Shown here in pieces: positions 57,402 to 64,000 of a stretch of 64,000 nt of DNA. The notes beneath the pieces are model-generated. The model was not told the origin of the DNA, searched no databases, and saw only the letters and a list, made by a program, of their open reading frames with translations. The translations under genes and the position numbers were made by a program. How positions within the stretch are numbered: position 1 is the first letter of the stretch; every line of letters begins with the position of its first letter. Origin of the DNA: Maratus speciosus (lineage: Eukaryota; Arthropoda; Arachnida; Araneae; Salticidae); the NCBI GenBank assembly GCA_963932465.1, contig OZ010789.1, forward strand, positions 597,647,968 to 597,711,967. Direction: 5' to 3'.

Positions 57402-58448
57402 ACTTTTTGGTGTATAGACGATCGGGTACATATGGAATTCAAAATTCAATAATTAGCTTATTGTTGGATTCTATTGCAGAAATCGACTATGTGTTTGCTT
57501 ATATTTGTATTTCATGTACCCTTGAAAAAAAAGTGAAATGCTATATAAGCTTCCGGCTACATCCACCCATTTGAATTATTATTTGTTTACGATACGTCTT
57601 TTAATGGTTCAACTATATTTCGCTGGTTATTCGTATCTTTTGTCTTTAATTGGTTATTTTATAAAAATTTGGTGGTTATTGATATGTTTTATATGGATTA
57701 ATCGTCCGCAATGTGCTAGTGATTTAGTCGTATTGTGCTTGATTTTGTATTACTAGTTAAAGGTTCCCATCTTTATTTTGTATAATGTCAGAGTTATGAA
57801 TTGAAGCTAAATTTATTAATTTATTATTTTAATTTTAATTGTAGTAATTGAAAATAGATGATGATTTGTAATTATATAATGGTTATATATATGTTATTTT
57901 ATTAATAAAGCATCATGGAGCAGTATTTACTAGGATATAAACTATAAAAATATGAAAAAATATAAAAACAAACTAAAAGAACACTTTTTAATTAAAAAAA
58001 CCTCTTATGGAATGCGACATTTATAAATTTAGCATTGATGAATTGATTTAAACAATTTTCAATCTACATTAAACGAACAAGTGAATCTAGAAGGAAGAAA
58101 ACACTCGTTCCTCTTCATCGAAATTTTAAAATTAGCTTTCGTTCTGGTTTGAATTCAGCTAACATAATTATTACGGTTGAAACTCAGATTTTTTTGTGTA
58201 ATTTTAATTAGATTGGAGTTTGTCTTGTTAAAGATTTGATTGTATATCCCAATAAAAATATAACTATCACTAATATCTAAAACCATATACTGGTTGAGAT
58301 TTTTATCTGCATATTTTATTTATAAAATAATTACCAAAAGTATGCAAATGCATTACAAATGCGCTAATGTATTTGTAAGTGTAAATTTCGAGATTACGTA
58401 ACTGGGAAATTACGTAAGTCGCATAGTACGTAAGTGGAGGGATGCTTG
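57152..58448. mobile_element. Tigger-like TIR element, non-autonomous (1.3 kb)
   Basis: The ends are CAGGCATCCCACGACTTACA and the reverse complement of CAAGCATCCCTCCACTTACG, next to TA at 57150-57151 and 58449-58450. Subterminal words containing TACGTAA or GCGTAA repeat. This is the usual look of Tigger-group ends. No transposase remains. A TA microsatellite lies at 57345-57395. Confidence 0.7.
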
Positions 58449-58539
58449 TATTTGGATTCAGCGGTTGAAAAATACGCATAAATGGGTTAATTTCAAACTG
58501 ATAAATGCAATATTTTAAAAAAATTCTATACAGCTGCAA

Positions 58540-58850
58540 AATTACCTAGTCTCTTGAGTCACGTGTTGCTTTCAAAATAATTTTGAGTCCCGCTCATTGG
58601 CTGCGAACACCTGAGTAGGTATTTATTCTGCGGTTTCATAAAAATCTATGCTTTTGTTGAATTATGAATACTTTTCCATTTTTTTTAATTTGGGGTTTTT
58701 AATTAAAAATTCTAAGCTCAGGTAAACCAGGAGAGATTCCTCACAAAACTTTTGAGTCTCGTACGGGCCGTAGTGCTAGCCATAGCAGACAGACAAACAC
58801 ACATACACACAGAGCGATTTGTTCTTTTATTAGTATAGATATTGTAACAT
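58540..58850 (+). mobile_element. Possible RTE-type LINE 3' tail
   Basis: The stretch from CGTACGGGCCGTAGTGCTAG to CAGACAGACAAACACACATA and then TTTATTAGTATAGAT is characteristic of 3' edges of RTE-like repeats in arthropods. No open reading frame of the LINE is seen. Confidence 0.45.
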
Positions 58851-59414
58851 CCTTTAAATACATTGAAAATGATTTTTCATTATAGACCATAATGATTTTC
58901 TCTGATTAGATTAAATGTCAGTGTCAATGTTTATGTTTTCCGTAAAAACTGGAATGTTTGTTTTAACTAATTAATTTTTATGGTACTTTTTCTCGTGACC
59001 GGTTCTGGATTACATGATGTTGATGAGGGAAAAAAAATTAAGAGATACAGTGCTCCGGTTAAATACGTTTAATATCTACATTAGACGAACACAGTTACAG
59101 CACACACACACACACATAGTATATTATAACATAATACGCTTCAGGATAATATATCTCACAGGCGTCTTTTCAAACACGTCAAAAAATTAGCACACCGAAG
59201 ATTTTATCATCTGCTGTGTCTCTCTGGCTGTTGGCATTCCAAGTTTCCTACAGAGCCTTTCGACTACGGAGTATAGACAACCTTCACACCTTCCCTCCAG
59301 TTTCTATATGTTGGACGGTGTCCCACACTGTCAAACTACATTTAAAAGTCCTAACAAAAGTCTTACTTAAAAAGCCCTATCAAAAGTCCTAATTAAATGT
59401 CCTATTTAAAACGT
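58851..59414. other. Spacer beside gypsy relic, possible LTR remnants
   Basis: A short (CA)n occurs at 59101-59118. The segment 59140-59340 is less AT-rich and could belong to the retroelement whose RNase H follows, but no LTR boundary was identified. Confidence 0.3.
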
Positions 59415-59943
59415 CCTTTACCTGTCCCATCGAAAGCATGTGCCACTACTTTAGAACTTCCTGGTTTATGAGCAATAGAAACCTGATAGCGAGATTGTGC
59501 CAACGACCATCTCTGTAATCGAGCGTTCTTAGGAGTTCCATCTGTTAATTATTTTAGGGGATTATGGTCTGTCTGCAATATTATGGTAGTTCCATAAGTT
59601 CACATTTCGAATCTCCCAAGTGCCCACATTACAGCATATGCTTCTCTTTCAATTGTGCTCCAATTTGATTGAGTTGGAGTAAGCTTTTGACTGGCAACGG
59701 TTATGGGCTTTAACATGCCGTCTTTGTCTCTTTGCATTAAACAGGCACCTAAACCCGATATGGAATCATCACTGTTTATTTAGAACGGTTTGGACATATC
59801 TTGGGTATAAAGATTTGTAACTTCACATAAGCTTTCCTTTAACTTATTTAACGACTTTTCAGCATCTTCCGACCATGGAATATCATTTAGAACAGTTTAA
59901 CTGGCCAGATTGGTCAAAAGCTTTGCGAGGTACAAGTCCTTAA

Positions 59944-62675
59944 CACTAGAATTATCTTATTTCTTGTATACCTAGAACTACTGGAGTGGGTGGTGATACG
60001 TGACCCATGGATTTCAATTACATTATTCTTGTTTTTTCTACGCGTTATCGACACAAAATAAGTTCTGGTGATTAATACAGCTATTTTAATTAAGAATTAA
60101 TACAGTTTAGCATTTAAAGTACTACAGAATAAGAAATTTAAGGAAGAGATACAATCAGAAAATTTAAACTTTTTATTTCGGAATAGATAATTTGAGATAT
60201 ACTAAGAGTTTGTATGAAATAAAAAGTAAGAAATATCATTTAAATAATGTTTCTACATATCAGTAAGCTGATAATACACAATAAAAATGAAATATGTATA
60301 GCTGCATGATTTTTTACTTACATTACGCTATTTTCCATCGAAACAATCCACATAAAATGCAATGTTCTCCGTTTCTCTTTTGCAGTGCATAACCCACACA
60401 CAAATTTTAAACATCTTTCGCATACAGTATTAGTCTTATTATCTTTGCACTGATTTATCCGACAACGTTTTCGTTTTTTTTAAACCTCTGGGATGGTTCG
60501 TGGACGGATATATTCATGTTCCTTCGCAACATATTTCTCTCTCAGCTCCTCTGCTAATTTTAGAATATAGTCTCTTCTGCTCCTATTACAACCTGTTGTT
60601 TCTTTAAAAACTACACATGCATTTATGACAGCAAGGTCTAATATACTGAAAAAAACATCCTTTGACCAACGCCTTGATGCAGATTTCACAGAATATTTCC
60701 TGGCCATTTGATCTACAACATCAACTCCAAACTTTGTGGAATTGTCGAAATCTATTATTTCAGGACTTTTCTTCTCATTTTGAATAACGTCTAGTGATGG
60801 ATGCTAAGTAGGAGAACATTTTTATTTTTCTTAAATTGTTAAGAAACTAGAATTGTATTTTTATGTGTCATGAAAATTTCTGTATATAATTCTTTTTTCG
60901 TTTTCTTCAAAGATTTTGGAACTTCCTTTTTTTTGCTCTATTAATTGTTCCTACACAGCTCAAATCATTTTCATTGAAACTTTCTAAAATTTTAGATATG
61001 TAAAAAAAAAACGATCACTTGTTACATTTCGTCCTGTATTCAGATAAGGTTTCTTTAACCGAAGAGCTGCATTTTCACCAACACTTAGATCAATTGATTT
61101 GGAATAATCTTTTCCTCAATATGGAAAAGCATTGATTACGTATTTAGAGCTCACATCTAGAGCCAACCAAAATTTTATGCCAAATTTATCAGTTTGTTCG
61201 GCATGTACTGTAAAAATCTACAGCGTGTCTTTGGCGGAAACAGCTGCTCATCCACAGTAATGTTTTCTCCTGGTTTGTAACACATATAAAAATTTTCGAT
61301 AAATGTATTCCATACATATGATATAAGAGCAAATTTATCATCTCTCAGTATCTCAGATCTTGAAATTTTTACGTCAAAATGAATATATCTCATGATTTCT
61401 AAAAATCTGTTCCTGCTCATTGCTGAAGGGAAAAAATTGTGACCAAAGACTGATTATGGAAATTCCTTTTTGGCTAAAGCTCCTCGAACATACAATATTG
61501 CAATAAAAGCAACAAGTTCATCAAGAGAAATGCTCCATTTTTCATTATTTAGTTTTGATCTTGTTTCTACTTCTGTGCATTTCTTTATATTATTCAAAAT
61601 TTCATCATTTATGAAAGTCTCTAGGAAGTCATAGAACTGTTATTACTTAAATTTTTTTCGAGTAAGGTGCAGGTCTTGGCTTTTCTTTTAGAATATTTTG
61701 AATAGGTCTTCGACCAGAAGGATATGAACATTTTGACTATATTTTCCATATAGTTCCATCTTTCGATTCTTCCAAATCGCTTTGAAGAGGTAATTCATTT
61801 TTTTTATATTTTATATTTATCTTCCTTTTTTTGTTCTTTCCAATATTTTGTATTTTCTTCATAACACTTTTGTGAATTATTGGCGGTTCACCATTTCCCC
61901 TACAGCCTTTACTTGAAATATTTTTATTTATCTCACTGTCACTTGAACTGGATTCAGTCGATGAGATTTTAATGCCATTTTCACCTTCATTTGTTTCATC
62001 ATTTATATAAAAATTCTTATCATCATCAGACGTAATTTCGTCACAAGACTCGTTTTCAGATAGTTCATTTAGCAATTTTATAACTTCCTTATTAGAAAGA
62101 CCTTTATTGGGAGAAGCTATTGTTGTACGTATGCGAAATTCGAATGTCACTTACAGACTGTTTTTTTTTTTCGCGCCTTTAGTTTTCACCTGCAAAATAG
62201 TATTTTTACTTAGTTTTAACTCATAATAGAGATAAGAACATTCTACAACATTCCAAATACATAGATACAATAGCTTGAAATTACATAAAAGCTCACACAC
62301 CTGTCTTGCAGGAGCATAGCAGATGTGTGAACACCCCACCTCCAACCACCCTTTCCCCATTCATAAATATCAGGTGAAATAAATTTCCTTATTTTATCGT
62401 TTTGTTACTGAAGAATTTAAAGTTGAAAACCCTGATGAAATAAAAGAATCTGTTATCTTGTTCGGGTCAGGGATGACCCGCCATGGTAATTCTAGGTATA
62501 CAGGCCTGAAGATAAAAAAGTATTCATTGGATTTCATTTAAACTTATGATTAGGCATTATAGTGAATATTTAGGAAAATTCAAACAATTTCAAAGTTTTA
62601 TTTCGAAAAACAAAACTGATACGAGTGAAAAATCACGCCTTGGGTCACAGTTGACCCGTCACGGTAATTCTAGTG
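59944..62675 (-). mobile_element. piggyBac element, complete ends, inactive
   Basis: Direct TTAA at 59940-59943 and 62676-62679. Both ends begin CACTAGAATTAYC read inward. Subterminal repeats with CTAGAATTACC and GGGTCA..TGACCC occur near both ends (59965-60008, 62463-62510, 62640-62670). It encodes a decayed transposase on the minus strand. It sits inside the gypsy relic. Confidence 0.85.
60312..62150 (-). pseudogene. piggyBac transposase pseudogene
   Basis: Read on the minus strand with several frameshifts and stops, nearly the whole protein is traceable. There is an acidic N-terminal region (KGLSNKEVIKLLNELSENES) near 62100. The DDE domain follows: DELVAFIAILYVRG (about 61525), MSRNRFLEIMRYIHFD (61420), CYKPGENITVDEQLFP (about 61280), FGIKFWLALDVSSKYV with the first catalytic Asp (about 61160), GRNVTSD with the second (about 61010), and GVDVVDQMARKYSV with the third (about 60710). 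RRWSKDVFFSILDLAVINA comes next. A C-terminal cysteine-rich domain lies at 60330-60460 (CRINQC, VCERCLKFVCGLC). No intact start codon is apparent; the frame at 62150 opens with GTG. Piggybac transposases excise and insert at TTAA without leaving scars. This copy is dead. Confidence 0.9.
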
Positions 62676-62679
62676 TTAA

Positions 62680-64000
62680 AGGAAACTATAACTTCTTTAC
62701 CCCCAGTGTCAATTTTGTATTGACTTTCTTCTTTAACCTTCTGAAGAGAATCAATATCATACTTTATAGCTTCTTTCACAATTTTCAGAAATAATAAATT
62801 TATCTTCAGAATACTACAATACAACTTAAGGTAAAATTGAATGTCTTTTTCTTTTATTTCTTTAACTGATTCAATAGCATCTTTCATTTTTCTTTATTTC
62901 ATTGAAATATTTGTTACTAGATCTTTTTTTCTTCTTTAAGGGGTCTCGGGACTCTTAAAATTGGAAAAATTGAAAAAAAAGACCATTTTCAACATATAAC
63001 ATCTTAAAATTTAATTGATTTTAAGACAAAATTTTATATTGGGTTGAAAGATATAACTATGTTCTTTCATTTCATGTATTTGAAAAATTACAAGATGCAG
63101 AATTAGAATTTACAGTGGGCTCCAAAATGTCAGACTTTTGACGAGCAGAAAATCGGCATAACAGATTATGCTCACGATTACAAAATAAATTTTGCAAGTA
63201 GAAGGAAAATTTTGGGTCCTACTTATGCTTCACATTGTAATAATTAATCTGAACTTAAATAAATTTGTATTTAAAGCATTTTTATATTTTTAATACAAAG
63301 TTGTATTTAGTTAATGCAAAATTTAGAAATTTTCAACAGTATAATCACCTATAAAGAATATATTTCTGAACAATAAGAAGGAAATTTTAGGTTCAGTTTA
63401 TACAGACTAACATGAAACATATGTTTTAAAAATTTCATGAAAAAATATTCAGAAGTTTTTGAGATATCGTGCGCGTTATGCCCAAAAACGTCATTTGGAG
63501 AAAATTAAATTCAAAGTTTCTGAAACGCCGCTTCAGCTATTGAGCGTGTATAATTCTAAAAGCCATAACTTCTGTTCTAATAGGAATTTCAAGAAAACAT
63601 TTATACCAAAATGTTCAGTAAAGATAGTAGTTTAATATCTAAAAAAATTAAAATTTCAAAAATTTTAAAGCGTTAAGAGTCTTGAGACCCCTTAAAACAA
63701 TACTTTCCAACATTTTTTCCTCATATTTATAGTACCAATTACTTTTTTATATCTGTATTTAAGATTTTCCTCAACTTCTTCCATTTTGATTTCATAAACA
63801 CGATTAACACGCTCCGGAGTCTTTGATTTAGTCTCTATCTCATCTTCAGCCTCAATATTCTCTTCAGAATATTTGACATTATTAAAACGTTCATCAAAGT
63901 CAAACATTTTTTCAATTGTTTCAAATTCATCCATAATTTCTTGCTCAGTCATAGACCTTCTTTTTTCTCTTTTAATTTCATAAAACTTAAAATCTTCAAA
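62680..64000 (-). pseudogene. Unrecognised K/E-rich reading frame, split by F2 element
   Basis: Minus strand. The first part is open from the window edge (64000) to about 63692: FEDFKFYEIKREKRRS then MTEQEIMDEFETIEKMFDFD, strongly charged and probably helical. It is interrupted by the F2 element (62940-63691). On the far side 62887-62680 continues with KDAIESVKEIKEKDIQF and SLQKVKEESQYKIDTGGKEV, then runs in frame into the gypsy relic at the piggyBac TTAA. Joining across the F2 insertion gives a stop near the join. I do not recognise the family. It could be part of a retroelement polyprotein or of another selfish element. The 5' end lies outside the window. Confidence 0.4.
62940..63691. mobile_element. 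TTAA-flanked piggyBac-type MITE, family F2 (second copy)
   Basis: Direct TTAA at 62936-62939 and 63692-63695. The ends are GGGGTCTCGGGACTCTTAAA and the reverse complement of GGGGTCTCAAGACTCTTAAC. The interior matches 47078-47901. It has no coding capacity. Confidence 0.9.

Larger units (their letters stand above)
59415..62695 (-). pseudogene. pol: Ty3/gypsy pol fragment (RNase H), split by piggyBac
   Basis: One minus-strand frame can be followed from the piggyBac junction (59943) down to about 59415, with four in-frame stops. It starts at the reverse transcriptase/RNase H boundary (AKLLTNLA, DIPWSEDAEKSLNKLKE), then has the RNase H core: INSDDSISGLGACLMQ, containing the first acidic positions; KLTPTQSNWSTIEREAYAVM, with the conserved E; QTDHNPL; and NARLQRWSL. 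It ends at AHKPGSSKVVAHAF. This order is typical of Ty3/gypsy polyproteins. Across the TTAA the frame stays open for a few residues (VSFKDLYL) and then enters a K/E-rich frame that is not recognisably gypsy. Confidence 0.85.

Noticed and set aside
57538..57756. 72-codon hydrophobic frame
   Set aside because: Lies inside the Tigger-like non-autonomous element and has no recognisable homology.

Overview
The window looks like AT-rich intergenic DNA from an animal genome, most likely an arthropod. A chelicerate such as a spider is my best guess, from the mix of Tc1, mariner, pogo/Tigger, piggyBac, Penelope, copia and gypsy remnants and the abundant long poly-A/T and AT microsatellites. The species cannot be fixed from the sequence. 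I found no convincing host protein-coding gene, no functional tRNA or rRNA gene and no CRISPR array. Every recognisable protein is a broken transposable-element protein, and nearly every other structure is a repeat or a non-autonomous transposon.

Layout. 1-4.6 kb: an old dispersed repeat (R1) interrupted by a foldback Tc1 element (1249-3718), itself split by a TTAA-flanked miniature element (2326-3308), then a palindromic mariner-like remnant. 4.8-6.7 kb: a TA-flanked element holding a second inverted-repeat element with 173-bp tandem copies. 7.0-12.3 kb: a 187-bp duplication, an unexplained GC-rich patch, and a Tigger/pogo derivative. 16.4-18.1 kb: a TA-flanked element with tRNA-like modules, an inserted SINE and a 61-bp x5 array. 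21-24.5 kb: a mariner MITE, local duplications, and a second copy of the 16.4-kb family split by another TTAA element. 24.9-29.7 kb: more R1 copies, a 305-bp array and a truncated TTAA-element copy. 32.0-33.6 kb: a pogo-like element. 34.3-36.1 kb: a degenerate TCGCGA-rich minisatellite and a T55 tract. 37.4-43.1 kb: three tandem 1.1-kb units carrying a mariner insertion and a 1.9-kb TA-flanked insertion. 43.2-44.7 kb: 73-bp and 197-bp tandem arrays. 47.1-49.1 kb: a TTAA element beside a Penelope GIY-YIG fragment. 49.4-51.5 kb: a 5'-half copia retrotransposon. 53.7-54.9 kb: a SINE-like hairpin composite. 57.1-58.4 kb: a Tigger-like element. 59.4-64 kb: a gypsy RNase H relic, a complete but dead piggyBac, a further TTAA element and an unrecognised K/E-rich reading frame.

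The most interesting signal is a set of short elements of three sequence families that share precise TTAA target duplications and a related terminal motif (GGGG-N-C-N-N-R-GGA). They look like piggyBac-superfamily miniature elements. The one piggyBac transposase relic in the window has different ends (CACTAGAATTA), so the source that mobilised the GGGG families is probably elsewhere.
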